64,000 bases of DNA. Origin: Candidatus Poribacteria bacterium. Lineage in GTDB: Bacteria; Poribacteria; WGA-4E; PCPOR2b. The notes under the pieces are model-generated. The model was not told the DNA's origin, made no database searches, and saw only the letters and a program-made list of their open reading frames with translations. This document shows, piece by piece, positions 8,248 to 18,300 of this stretch. The DNA is taken from contig JAPPKS010000029.1 of assembly GCA_028819845.1 (NCBI GenBank), positions 199,332-263,331 of the forward strand, given 5' to 3'. The position numbers and the translations under genes were made by a program. How positions within the stretch are numbered: position 1 is the first letter of the stretch; every line of letters begins with the position of its first letter.

Positions 8248-9999
8248 TCATTGGCTGAGGAGTCGTTGGAATTCGAGATTGTTGCGAATTCCGTCTAACG
8301 CCCTATCAGTCTTTGCCGTTTCCTGATAGGATTTATCAAGCGAAAATGCAGTTTCAAATGCATCCAGCGCTTTTTCGAGGTTATCGGTTTTTACGTACGT
8401 GAGACCCAAATGATAATGGGCAGACGCCAAATAATCACCTAACGCCACAGCCTTTTCCAAGGCGGCCGCCGCTTCCCTATACTCGCCGCGTTTGTAGAGC
8501 ACCCATCCAAGTGTGTCGTGAAATGTCGCGTTATTTGGTTCGCTCAGTAACGTTTTCCTTGCGATGGATTCCGCTTTCTCCAAATGTACACCTGCATCCG
8601 CGAATGACCAAGCTAACGAGTCGAGACTAGCGATTGCGTACTCACGTACGTGGGCGTCAGGATCTTTTTCAGCCAATCGTTCAAGTCCCGGAAGTGCTCG
8701 AATGTCTCCGAGATCGCCAAGCGCGAACGCAGCGCTGCGGCGGACATTTTCAGCCTCCGAATTGAGCGCCGCAATGAGCGGCTTTACGGCTTGTCGGCTG
8801 CCAACGCGGCCTAATGCAATCACGGCAGTACTGCGAATGAAATCTTTTTCGTCTTTTAGCATCGCAATTAACGGTTGCACTGCGCGTTTGTCTTCAAGTG
8901 CGCCCAAGGCAACGACAGCACTCACACGAACGGAACTATTTTCGTCCTGGAGGGCATCAATGAGCGGCGCCACTGCCCGTTGCTCGCCAAGCCGTCCCAA
9001 TATGCTCGCTATTTCAGCACGGATAGGATTATTTTCAACTTCGAAAAGTGTAAGCAATGGCTCCACCGCTGCGGGACCAAGCTTCTCCAACGCTGAAGCC
9101 GCAGTGGCGCGCACCAGAAGATTTTCGTTGTTCAGGACCGGAATCAACAGCGCGATCGCCGGTTCACCGAGCGCTACCAGTGCCTCCGCAGCTTTGTCGC
9201 GGATTGAAGGCTCATCGTTAAGTGCGGCAACCAAGGGAATTCCTGCTCGCATATCGCCAAGCTGCCCTAAAACAGAAGTTGCAGCCTCACGAACCAACGG
9301 GCTCTCATCTTTTAACGCCTCAATTAGCGGCTCGACAGCGCGTTTATCGCCAAGTTGCCCAAGTGCTAAGGCAGCAAATGGGCGGGTATAGCTGTCCTGA
9401 TTGATGGCAGTAAGCAGCGGCTCCACTGCTTGTTTATCCCCAAGATGCCCTAACGCAACCGCAGCCGAAAGGCGGACATCATTCTTCTTGTCCATAAGCG
9501 CCGCGATTAACGGTTCTGTGGCGCGCGCGTCCCCAAGTTGGCCCAACGCGAAGGCAGTGCTGCTGCGTACTCTACTGTTTTTGTCCTTCAGTACATCAAG
9601 CAGCGGTTCAACGACTCGTCTGTCGCCAAGTTGCCCAAGTGCAATGGCAGCACTTTCGCGGACATTACGCCTCTCTTTCTTGTCCTTAAGGGCAGCTAGC
9701 AACGGCTCGACTGCCTGTATGTCGCCAAGATGACCCAACGCAACCGCAGCACTCTCGCGGACATCACGCTTCTCGCTTTTGTCATTGAGGCGATCCAACA
9801 GTGGAACTACTGCTCGCGAATCCCCAAGCCTACCCAATGCTTCCGACGCTTCTATGCGAGCATCCTTATCTGCACTCATCAGTTTTTGGGAATACTTGGC
9901 GAATTCATCCAGTTTTTCCTCGGGCGATGCAGGTTGAAAAAATCCAAGTGACATCGCGGCAATGAGGATTAAAACAGAAATCGACTTGTAGTTTTTCAT
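8248..9999 (-). CDS. Exported HEAT-repeat/TPR protein
   Basis: 583 residues with a signal peptide (SVLILIAAMSLGFFQPASP). About thirteen PBS-lyase-type HEAT repeats of roughly 31 residues, each with a version of ALGQLGDKRAVEPLI, run from about 40 to 450, plus a capping half repeat. The C-terminal 120 residues hold TPR-like helices (DTLGWVLYKRGEYREAAAAL, SAHYHLGLTYVKTDNLEKAL). Such proteins are binding scaffolds, and no catalytic residues are visible. The gene is six bases downstream of a larger paralogue with the same architecture, so the pair is a tandem duplication. Cytoplasmic HEAT proteins of this type can be phycobilin lyases, but an exported one with TPRs is unlikely to be. Confidence 0.85.
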   Translation of the reverse strand: MKNYKSISVLILIAAMSLGFFQPASPEEKLDEFAKYSQKLMSADKDARIEASEALGRLGDSRAVVPLLDRLNDKSEKRDVRESAAVALGHLGDIQAVEPLLAALKDKKERRNVRESAAIALGQLGDRRVVEPLLDVLKDKNSRVRSSTAFALGQLGDARATEPLIAALMDKKNDVRLSAAVALGHLGDKQAVEPLLTAINQDSYTRPFAALALGQLGDKRAVEPLIEALKDESPLVREAATSVLGQLGDMRAGIPLVAALNDEPSIRDKAAEALVALGEPAIALLIPVLNNENLLVRATAASALEKLGPAAVEPLLTLFEVENNPIRAEIASILGRLGEQRAVAPLIDALQDENSSVRVSAVVALGALEDKRAVQPLIAMLKDEKDFIRSTAVIALGRVGSRQAVKPLIAALNSEAENVRRSAAFALGDLGDIRALPGLERLAEKDPDAHVREYAIASLDSLAWSFADAGVHLEKAESIARKTLLSEPNNATFHDTLGWVLYKRGEYREAAAALEKAVALGDYLASAHYHLGLTYVKTDNLEKALDAFETAFSLDKSYQETAKTDRALDGIRNNLEFQRLLSQ

Positions 10000-10005
10000 G
10001 TTATT

Positions 10006-12789
10006 TTACTCCACCTTTCCTCGCAATTCCGACACCTTCAATTGTTCAACTCGTTCAAGGTATGTATCGTCCAACTCGAAAGCAGTGTCGAATTTCTCCT
10101 GCGCTTTCGCTTGCTGATTGTCCTTAAGGTATGCCAATCCCAAATGATAATGCGCCGAGGCTGATCCAAATCGTCCTTGGATTGCTTTCTCGAAGGCGGA
10201 AATCGCGTCTGTAAACTTGCCCTGTTTGTAGAGCACCCAACCGAGAGTCTCATAAGAGGTTTGGGCATCGACGCGAAGCGCTATCGCATTCTTCACGAGA
10301 GATTCTGCTTCATCCAATCTGTTACCCGCGTTGGCAAAAGACCACGCGCGAATATTCTGCAAACTAGCTGTCGCAGAATTGCAGATTTGTTCATCAGCCT
10401 CTCTCTTTATGAGTTTTTCCAAGTCAAGAACCGCCCGTTCATCGCGAAGTTGCCCCAATGATTTCGCAGCAATACGGCGTACCCTTCTGCTTTCATCTCT
10501 CAGTGCAGCAATCAATGGCGCAACGGCTCGACCATCTCCCATACGCCCTAAAACAGAACCTGCCATACAGCGCATCGCTTCATCGTCGTCCTTTAGCGCA
10601 TTTAACAACAATCCCATGCCGTGTTTGTCCCCAAGCTGTCCCAACCCGATGGCGGCAATATATTTTGCTTCATCATCTTTGAGTGCGTTAAGCAGCGGTT
10701 CAATTGCCCGCTTGTCGCCCAAAAGCGCTAACCCAACCGCGGCCATAACCCGTACTTCATCATCTTTGAGCGCATTGAGTAGCGGTTCAACCGCCCGCTC
10801 GTCACCTAGCTGTCCTAGCGCTATGGCAGCATTTTTGCGAACGTAACTGTAGCTCTCTCCTGTGTCGCTATTGTAGTAACTATTTTTGTTTCTGAGAACC
10901 GCAATCAGAGGTTGCACCGCTCGATTGTCATCAAGTTGGCCTAAGGTAGACACAAGCATATTTCTGAAATTTCCTTCTTCCGAATTGCGGATCTGGCCGC
11001 TATTCAAGACGTTGATGAGCGGCGTTGTTGCCCGTTTGTCTCCAAGCACTCCCAACGCAACGGCGGCATTCCAACGAACCTGCCAATTTTCATCATTAAG
11101 TGCCGCGGCTAACGGTTTCATCGCGCGTCGGACGCCGAGATACCCTAATGCAAAAGTAGCTTCAAGGCGGAATTGCGAATTCTCGTCTTCAAGCGCATCA
11201 ACGAGTGATTGCACCGAGCGCTTGTCTCCTAGCCGACCCAGTGCATAAGCAGCGCCGCGGCGGACGATTTTATCCTGGCTTTCGTCCTTTAACACGGCAA
11301 TCAGTGGCTTTGCCGCCGGTTTGCCACACTGCCCTAAAGCACGGGCAGCGTGCCAACAAAACCCCCAATCTGTATATTTGAGCGCGGCAATCAGTGGCTC
11401 TATCGCGCGCTTATCACCAAGACGGCCTAACGCTTTGGCAGCTTCAAAGCGAACTGCCCAATCTTGATTCTCAAGTGCGGCAATCAGTGGTTCTACTGCA
11501 CGCCCGTCGCCAAGCTGGCCTAACGCTTTTGCGGCTTGCTGATGGACCTTCGCATCCCCGTCCTGGAGCGAAACGAGGAGAGGTTCGACGGCCCGCCTGT
11601 CCCCAAGTGTACCTAGGGCGCGTGCGGCGTTCGCGCGGCCTCCCCAATTCTTATCTTGAAGTGCAACAATCAACTCATCTACCGCTCGATTATCATTTAG
11701 CTGTTCCAACGCAGCTACAGCGCTGTTACGAATGGAACCCTGCTCGTCCTTCAGCGCGGCGATTAGGATATCAACCGCTCGCTTATCACCAAGCTGTCCC
11801 AACGCGGCTAGGGCATTATTGCGGACTACACCATCACTATCGTTGGAAAGTACGATGAGCGGTTCTACTGCTTGCGGGTCTCCAATTCGACCGAGTATTC
11901 GCGCCGCGTCGGCGCGGACAGAACTATTTCCACGCTTGAGTATAGACAGTAAGGGAACTACTGCCGGTTCACCTATCCGCCCTAGCGTCGAGACAGCGGC
12001 GGCGTGAACCAAAACATCCGTCTCTCCAAGCGCAGAAATCAGCGCCGCAACCGCGGGTTCGCCAAGCAGCTCCAATGCGTTCGCGGCTCTTTCGCGTACA
12101 GAAATTTCATTGTCGCGAAAAGCGGCGATTAGCGGTTCTACTGCTCGCGTGTCGTCAAGTTTTCCAAGCACCGATGCAGCAGCGTCGCGGACAAATGGAG
12201 TTCCATCTCTGAGTGCTGCAATCAGCGGTTCAACCGCCCGCTTATCGTTAAGCTGCCCCAACGCAAGCGCAGCAAAAGGGCGCGAAAGGTCATCTTCCTC
12301 AATCACTGCAAGCAGCGCCTCTGATGCCCGCGCATCGCCAAGATGGCCCAACGCAATTGCAGCACTATTTCGCACGGTGCGCTGGTCATCTTTCAATGCC
12401 GCAATTAAGGGTTCTAACGATTGCGGCCCGCCAAGTTGCCCCAATGCAAATGCGGCGCTGCTCCTTACACTGTCACCCGTAACTTTCAAAACCGCAATCA
12501 ACGGTTCCACTGCACGGTCGTCACCCAATTTACCCAAAGCAATCGCGGCACTCTCACGGACAGTACAATCTTCCGCCTGATCCTGGAGGACATCCACTAG
12601 CGGCATAACCGCCCGCACATCGCCATATAGTCCCAATTCCGCCGCAGCTTCCTTGCGGAGAAGTTTATCCTCTCCTTCTAACTGCTTGATGTAAACTGCT
12701 ACTTCATCTTTGTGGTTATGGCTATCACAGCCGCATAACGCTGCAAAACCAATCGCAATGAAGACAGACATCGTCCTGTGTTTTCGCAT
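10006..12789 (-). CDS. HEAT-repeat/TPR lipoprotein
   Basis: 927 residues. The signal sequence ends in a lipobox (AALCGC), which predicts a lipid-anchored protein. About twenty-four HEAT repeats with the ALGxLGDxRAVEPLI consensus follow, then a cap and two TPR-like helical pairs at the C-terminus (YETLGWVLYKQGKFTDAISAF; SAHYHLGLAYLKDNQQAKAQ). AAGGAA lies just before the ATG. The TPR tail is clearly homologous to that of the downstream paralogue, while the repeat number is nearly double, as expected when HEAT arrays grow by internal duplication. Repeat 15 (ALGQCGKPAAKPLI) and a segment near 590-620 with extra residues break the regular spacing. Role inferred: a large envelope scaffold working with its neighbours. 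Confidence 0.85.
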   Translation of the reverse strand: MRKHRTMSVFIAIGFAALCGCDSHNHKDEVAVYIKQLEGEDKLLRKEAAAELGLYGDVRAVMPLVDVLQDQAEDCTVRESAAIALGKLGDDRAVEPLIAVLKVTGDSVRSSAAFALGQLGGPQSLEPLIAALKDDQRTVRNSAAIALGHLGDARASEALLAVIEEDDLSRPFAALALGQLNDKRAVEPLIAALRDGTPFVRDAAASVLGKLDDTRAVEPLIAAFRDNEISVRERAANALELLGEPAVAALISALGETDVLVHAAAVSTLGRIGEPAVVPLLSILKRGNSSVRADAARILGRIGDPQAVEPLIVLSNDSDGVVRNNALAALGQLGDKRAVDILIAALKDEQGSIRNSAVAALEQLNDNRAVDELIVALQDKNWGGRANAARALGTLGDRRAVEPLLVSLQDGDAKVHQQAAKALGQLGDGRAVEPLIAALENQDWAVRFEAAKALGRLGDKRAIEPLIAALKYTDWGFCWHAARALGQCGKPAAKPLIAVLKDESQDKIVRRGAAYALGRLGDKRSVQSLVDALEDENSQFRLEATFALGYLGVRRAMKPLAAALNDENWQVRWNAAVALGVLGDKRATTPLINVLNSGQIRNSEEGNFRNMLVSTLGQLDDNRAVQPLIAVLRNKNSYYNSDTGESYSYVRKNAAIALGQLGDERAVEPLLNALKDDEVRVMAAVGLALLGDKRAIEPLLNALKDDEAKYIAAIGLGQLGDKHGMGLLLNALKDDDEAMRCMAGSVLGRMGDGRAVAPLIAALRDESRRVRRIAAKSLGQLRDERAVLDLEKLIKREADEQICNSATASLQNIRAWSFANAGNRLDEAESLVKNAIALRVDAQTSYETLGWVLYKQGKFTDAISAFEKAIQGRFGSASAHYHLGLAYLKDNQQAKAQEKFDTAFELDDTYLERVEQLKVSELRGKVE

Positions 12790-12882
12790 TTCCTTCGTTT
12801 ACTTCAACGTGTCAGCCAACGACTAATGCAAACATTACGCTGGAACGACATGCATTCTGAATTCGCAGGTACGGGACTTGAG

Positions 12883-13914
12883 CTAATGCATATGAAATTC
12901 CAAAACGTCTCCATCGTGGACAATGTCATCACGGCTAACGGTCTGTCCGTCATGCCAGTTGACTCCCCAGATTCGCGCGTACTTAAAGTTCTCCGCAAAA
13001 TCTTTGTGCAGCGACATGGCAGCATCAATTACGGTGCCATAAATTGGAAGCACAATTGGATCTTCGGGGTCAACTGGTTTTCCCGGCGATTTGGTGTAAA
13101 CGCGTAAAATCTCCATTTGCTCATACATCGCTTTCTGCAACACATCAATTCCATCGCCCGTTATCGCAGAAAGGGGAAAGATTGGAAAATCGTCGGTGTA
13201 AAACTCGCGCAGAATCTCCAAGCGATCGGTTGCATCTACATTGTCCATCTGGTTCGCAGCGATTAATGCACGTTTAGTAAATTTGGCGGAGAAGGAGCCC
13301 ATACTGTTGACATCATTACTCGATATCTCGTCGTTGTCCAGCGGGTTAGGGTAAATTTGACCGGCAATTTGAATATTTGCTTGCATCAATACAGACTTTA
13401 CACTTTCAACCTGGTCGAGTACATCATCGCTTGCAAGGCTTAGCACTAGCAACAACAGATCGGCATTTCTTACGATGTCGAACACCCAAGGTTGCACGAA
13501 ATCCTCCGTGATTGGCGGCATGTCAATCAGTTGAAACTGAATATTTTCATACTCTAGCATTCCGACGGCTGGTTCAAACGTCGTATGGGGAGATGGTGAG
13601 ACAACCGGATTAGCGTTTGTGAACCTAGCGACGATTTGTGACTTTCCAACGTTTGGTGCGCCGATCAGGGCAATTTGGCCTGCTCCGTGTTTTGGAACAT
13701 GATAGCTGTGTCCTTTCTTTGCCTGTTTTTTTCCTTCCCCCTTTTTAACCTTTGTAATTCGCCGACGGAGATCTACACGAACCTTCTCTGTACCCTTGTG
13801 TTTCGGAGTAATGCGCAGCATCTCCTCTAACAGTGGGAGCCGTTCATCATCAGTCCTTGCTGCCTCAAGTTGGTGCTTGAGTTTATAGTATTCGGGAGGG
13901 AGGTTTGCTGGCAT
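12883..13914 (-). CDS. DRG/Obg-like GTPase with TGS domain
   Basis: 343 residues. A helical N-terminus (1-75, with a lysine-rich segment at 54-68) precedes a G domain with G1 GAPNVGKS (85-92) and a C-terminal TGS domain from about 285. This order resembles DRG and Obg-type translation-associated GTPases. Two nucleotide motifs deviate: G3 reads DMPP (131-134) rather than DxPG, and G4 reads NQMD (221-224) rather than NKxD. Either GTP binding is altered or this is a divergent subfamily. No good ribosome binding site precedes the ATG. It is the most upstream gene of the minus-strand block but may be unrelated to the HEAT genes. Confidence 0.8.
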   Translation of the reverse strand: MPANLPPEYYKLKHQLEAARTDDERLPLLEEMLRITPKHKGTEKVRVDLRRRITKVKKGEGKKQAKKGHSYHVPKHGAGQIALIGAPNVGKSQIVARFTNANPVVSPSPHTTFEPAVGMLEYENIQFQLIDMPPITEDFVQPWVFDIVRNADLLLLVLSLASDDVLDQVESVKSVLMQANIQIAGQIYPNPLDNDEISSNDVNSMGSFSAKFTKRALIAANQMDNVDATDRLEILREFYTDDFPIFPLSAITGDGIDVLQKAMYEQMEILRVYTKSPGKPVDPEDPIVLPIYGTVIDAAMSLHKDFAENFKYARIWGVNWHDGQTVSRDDIVHDGDVLEFHMH

Positions 13915-13983
13915 TTTACCGGTAAATTTTAGTTCGATGAGAGTTTAGAATAAAAATTATCAACATCACCGCTGACGTATCCT

Positions 13984-14002
13984 ACGGTCGCTAAACGACC
14001 GT
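13984..14002. repeat. Short perfect hairpin ACGGTCG-CTAAA-CGACCGT
   Basis: A seven-base perfect inverted repeat with a five-base loop between the PhyH and GTPase genes. No T-run follows, so a terminator role is uncertain. Confidence 0.4.
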
Positions 14003-14052
14003 CAATTTGCGATTAGGGTCAAGAAATCAAGAGAATCATCTGTCACTAGTGA

Positions 14053-14916
14053 TTATGACTTTTGACCCGGTGCGTAGCGCGGCGGAATTGGCTGAATAAT
14101 CTCACGCTGCTCATCATTCAAGCTTGCCATGAGAGCCTCGCTGGGCACGTAATTGAAGCGGCACCGCAATAATCTTGAGGAATAGCGGTACAGCGCGATT
14201 CGCCGATACCCCGGATTGGTTCTGGCGGCAGATCCGTGCGTGAGCGCATCGGCAAACATCAGCACATCCCCGGATTCAAGATAGATTTCCTTCATACCCA
14301 CCTGCGCGCCGGCAGTAACGTCACTTCGGTAACCTTCCTGCAGTAGCATGGGATGTTTCATAGCCGATTTGTGGCTTCCTGGGATAATGGTTGTCGCCCC
14401 ATCGCCGGGGCCAACGTCCTGCAGCGCAATGATAACATCAATCTGGCCGACCATCCATTCGCCCGTGTTTTCTTGCCGGAATGTCAGATAACAGAGTGGG
14501 ATCGCGCCGCCGCCGTGAATACCGATATACCCGCCCTGCCCCCTTATATTCAGCAGATTTTCATGGAGGGAGAGGCCGTTTGTCGGGTTGATAAAGCGGC
14601 GGCAGTGATCGATCCAGACTGGATAATTAATCATTCTCCGAAATACTGAACCTCCCTCAATGATATTCTGGAAGTTGCATCCATCTGCGCCGCTGTAAGT
14701 GTGAGTTTCCACATGACCGATCCAGTTGCCGGAATCTTCGTCGGTTCTGCGGCATTTGCCATCAACAAAATTCCAATGGTCGTCAACCCACAGGTTCATC
14801 TCCTCAAGGTCTTGTTTCTGTACCGCCTTTTTCACGACGATGTATCCGTTCAAATCAAAAAGATAATCAATTAGATATTCATCCGTTTGGTCGGCGTCAA
14901 CCCAATCACGTGACAT
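14053..14916 (-). CDS. Phytanoyl-CoA dioxygenase family protein (HxG variant)
   Basis: 287 residues of the PhyH superfamily of Fe(II)/2-oxoglutarate oxygenases. The proximal motif reads H134-G-G136 where most members have HxD, so the carboxylate ligand is missing. The distal histidine is H227 (DALTHGSA), and the arginines of YRRIALYRY (about 238-245) could bind 2-oxoglutarate. GDGATTIIPGSHKS is typical of the family. GGAG precedes the ATG. The substrate is unknown. Absence of the aspartate is known from Fe/2OG halogenases, but also from non-catalytic members. Confidence 0.85.
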   Translation of the reverse strand: MSRDWVDADQTDEYLIDYLFDLNGYIVVKKAVQKQDLEEMNLWVDDHWNFVDGKCRRTDEDSGNWIGHVETHTYSGADGCNFQNIIEGGSVFRRMINYPVWIDHCRRFINPTNGLSLHENLLNIRGQGGYIGIHGGGAIPLCYLTFRQENTGEWMVGQIDVIIALQDVGPGDGATTIIPGSHKSAMKHPMLLQEGYRSDVTAGAQVGMKEIYLESGDVLMFADALTHGSAARTNPGYRRIALYRYSSRLLRCRFNYVPSEALMASLNDEQREIIQPIPPRYAPGQKS

Positions 14917-15358
14917 AACGGGTCTCCTTCTGTTCCCGATTTCTTGAGCGGTGCTGTATCAAAACTGCGGTCTTCATATACCGGTCAACCATCTACAGCG
15001 CAAATCCCTTCGACCCAACCGGTTAAATCCCCAGCCTTCTGTTTGACGTTGCATCTAACGTAACCGGTTTAGTGTTTTGCCCGCACGCTCGGGCTTTGGG
15101 ACAGACTTGCAATTGTTATGTATTTATTGTATTATCCTAGCAAAATTCCAATATTGAGTCAACGGAAATTCAATCCCGATTACGTTGATTTAAGATATGT
15201 CCCTAGCGAAACTATGTTTGACGATATCGCGCGATTCAGAACGCCATCGGATTCCAGCCTAGCGTTTTCTGCACCCTCTAAACTCATAAAACCGTATCAT
15301 ACGTCGAAAAATGGTGAGTAACTTTGACATCTAACCGCATCACGCACCGTCTCTAATC
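14917..15358. other. Intergenic between divergent genes
   Basis: About 440 bases that should hold the promoters of the PhyH gene (leftward) and of the helicase gene (rightward). A 67-codon ORF at 15118-15321 has no family signature. Three short ACCGGT/AACCGGTT palindromes lie between 14980 and 15070, without a recognised function. Confidence 0.4.
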
Positions 15359-18300
15359 TTGACGATGGTGTCTAGTCAATCGTTTGACGACGCCAACGTA
15401 AGAGCAGCACAAATGAGCATGCCAACTACCTCTCGATTTCACCCTCTAGTTGCAAAATGGTTTACCCGCAAAATTGGTGAACCCACCGACGTACAAGCAC
15501 AGGCTTGGCCGAAGATAGCTGAAGGCAATCACGTTTTGATTACTGCGCCGACAGGGAGTGGAAAGACCTTGACGGCGTTTTTATGGTCAATTAATCAATT
15601 GGTGACGGGAACATTGCCCACTGGACACACAAGCGTCCTCTATATTTCGCCGCTCAAGGCACTCAACAATGACATTCGGCGTAACCTGCTTGAACCGCTT
15701 CGTGGTTTGAGACAGGTCTTTGAAGCGTCGGGACAACCATTCCCCAACCTCCGCGTATTGACCCGCAGCGGGGACACGCCTAAGTCGGATCGGCGCCGTA
15801 TGCAGCGCCACCCGCCCGAGATTCTTATAACTACCCCTGAAAGTCTGAATCTGTTGCTCAGTTCGAATAGCGGCCGGTCCATTCTAACGAAGATTGCCAC
15901 CGTAATTCTTGACGAGATTCACGCTGTCGTCGGTACGAAGCGGGGGACACATCTGATTACGGCTGTAGACCGGCTAGTGCGTCTTTCCGGTGAATTTCAA
16001 CGAATCGCGCTGTCTGCTACTATCCGGCCCATGGATACCGTCGCCGAGTTTGTAGGCGGATATACAACTGATGGAAACGTGCATGACCCGCAGTATTCAG
16101 CGAGGATTGTTTCGACGGTGTGCTCAATTGCCAACAAACAATACGATGTACAGGTACGGTTTCCACAAGAAGCAGCGGAAGACCCGAATCGCGAGTCGTT
16201 TTGGGACCCGCTCATTGATGCTTTTAAAGAAATTATCGTCCGGAACCGCTCAACCCTACTTTTCGCCAACAGCAGGAGGCTATGCGAGCGGTTGACGTTG
16301 AAGATTAACACCGACGAAGAGCAACCTATCGCTTACGCACACCACGGCTCGCTGTCTCGCGAAATCCGGGAAACGGTTGAGGCAAAACTCAAAGCGGGTG
16401 AATTGAAAGCCATTATCGCAACAAGTTCGCTGGAGATGGGCATAGACATCGGTGCGCTGGATGAAGTGGTGCTTATCCAATCCCCATTCTCAATATCCTC
16501 GGCGATTCAGCGAATCGGCCGCGCAGGCCATCAGGTTGGGGAGGTGAGTCGCGCCACGGTGTTCCCGACTCATTCGCGCGACTTTCTTGATGCCGCTGTC
16601 CTATCCGAAGCCATTAACAGTCACGCAATTGAAGCCGTTAAACCTGTCAAATGTCCCCTTGATGTGTTATCACAGATTGTCATTTCAATGGCGGCAATGG
16701 AGACTTGGGACATTGATGAGCTGTATATGCAACTGAGAACGAGTTACCCATACCGATTCCTCGGCCGCGAACAGTTTGACCAAGTGCTGAATATGTTGGC
16801 AGGGCGGTACGCCGATAGCCGCATCCGCGAACTCAAACCGCGTGTGTCAATTGACCGGCTTGATAATACAGTTTCGTCCAGAAAGGGAGCCATACAAGCG
16901 GTTTACGCATACGGCGGGACGATTCCTGACCGCGGGTATTTTCATATGCGCCACCATGAGACTAACGCCCGGATCGGCGAACTTGACGAAGAGTTTGTCT
17001 GGGAAAACGGAGAGGGAAGCGTATTCACACTAGGTACACAATCGTGGAGAGTTGAGCGCGTAAGCCACAGCGACGTATTTGTCCTGCCAAATAAGTCTCA
17101 CCAGAAGGAAACGCCATTTTGGCGGGCAGAAGACCATGGGCGCGACTTCCACTATTCGGAACGCGTCGGTCTTTTCCTCGAAACCGCTAATGATCGGCTG
17201 GAAGACCCTGGCTTTGCTGAAAACCTGCAACGCGAAAATTGCATGGACGAAACAGCGGCATTACAACTGATTGACTTTCTCAAAAGGCAAAAGGGTGCAA
17301 CGGGATGCGGCCTGCCGCATCGGCATCATGTCTTGGTCGAAAACGTCCCAACCGGTTACGATGGAGGCCCGGGAAATCAAGTCGTGATTCACACCTTCTG
17401 GGGTGCTAAAGTTAATCGGCCGTTTGGTCTGGCGCTTTCGTCCGCATGGGCAACCAGATTCGGTTATCAACTAGAAATTCATGCCACTGACGATTGTATT
17501 GTCTTAATGCTGCCGGAAGATTTGCCCGCGGAAGAACTGATGTCGATGGTAACAAGTGCCGCTCTTCAACCACTCCTTCGAAAACAGCTCGAAGGATCAG
17601 GTTATTTTAGCGCTAGGTTTCGGGAGTGCGCCGGGAGGTCATTGCTGTTAACGTCCGGCAAGATGAACCAACGGATGCCCCTGTGGTTAAGCCGCTTACG
17701 CTCTCAAAAATTAATGACAGCCGTGATGAAATACGAGGATTTCCCCATACTGCTTGAGACGTGGCGCACCTGCTTACAAGACGAGTTTGATTTGGAAAGC
17801 CTACAGCAGGTGCTCACAGAGCTTGAATCAGGTTCTATTTCTTGGACAGCAGTCAATACCCGCTACGCCAGCCCGATGGCGCAAAATGCTTCTTGGCGCC
17901 AGATAAACGAGTATATGTATATGGTCGATTATGCAAAATCGAAACACACTTCAATGCTTCGGAATGATCTCCTTCGCGATGTCGTGTTTATGCCGGGATT
18001 ACGTCCCACGGTCACGCAAGCGCTAGTTCAAGAGTTTGAACACAAACGCCAGCGGTTGAGTCCGGGTTACTCGCCGCAGTCTGCACGTGACCTGGTTGAT
18101 TGGGTAAAGGAACGGCTCATCATTCCTGAGCCGGAGTGGGAATCGCTCCTAAACGCCATTCATCACGACCACCAGCTCGAATTAGGCGAACTTTTCCGCG
18201 CCTTAAACGATAAACTTGTTCGCGTAACACTCCCTCGAACCTCCAAAGGGTCAATCGTTGCCATCGAAACGATGCCCCGTATCTGCAGTTTGTACAGCGA

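Noticed and set aside
8564-9391. Long plus-strand ORF (275 codons) opposite the first HEAT gene, and similar ones near 10.3, 11.7 and 12.1 kb
   Set aside because: They mirror the repeated codons of the HEAT arrays; composition is low-complexity (Ser/Arg/Ala-rich) and no start signals or family features are seen.
15118-15321. 67-codon ORF upstream of the helicase gene
   Set aside because: No ribosome binding site and no family pattern; it lies where promoters of divergent genes are expected.
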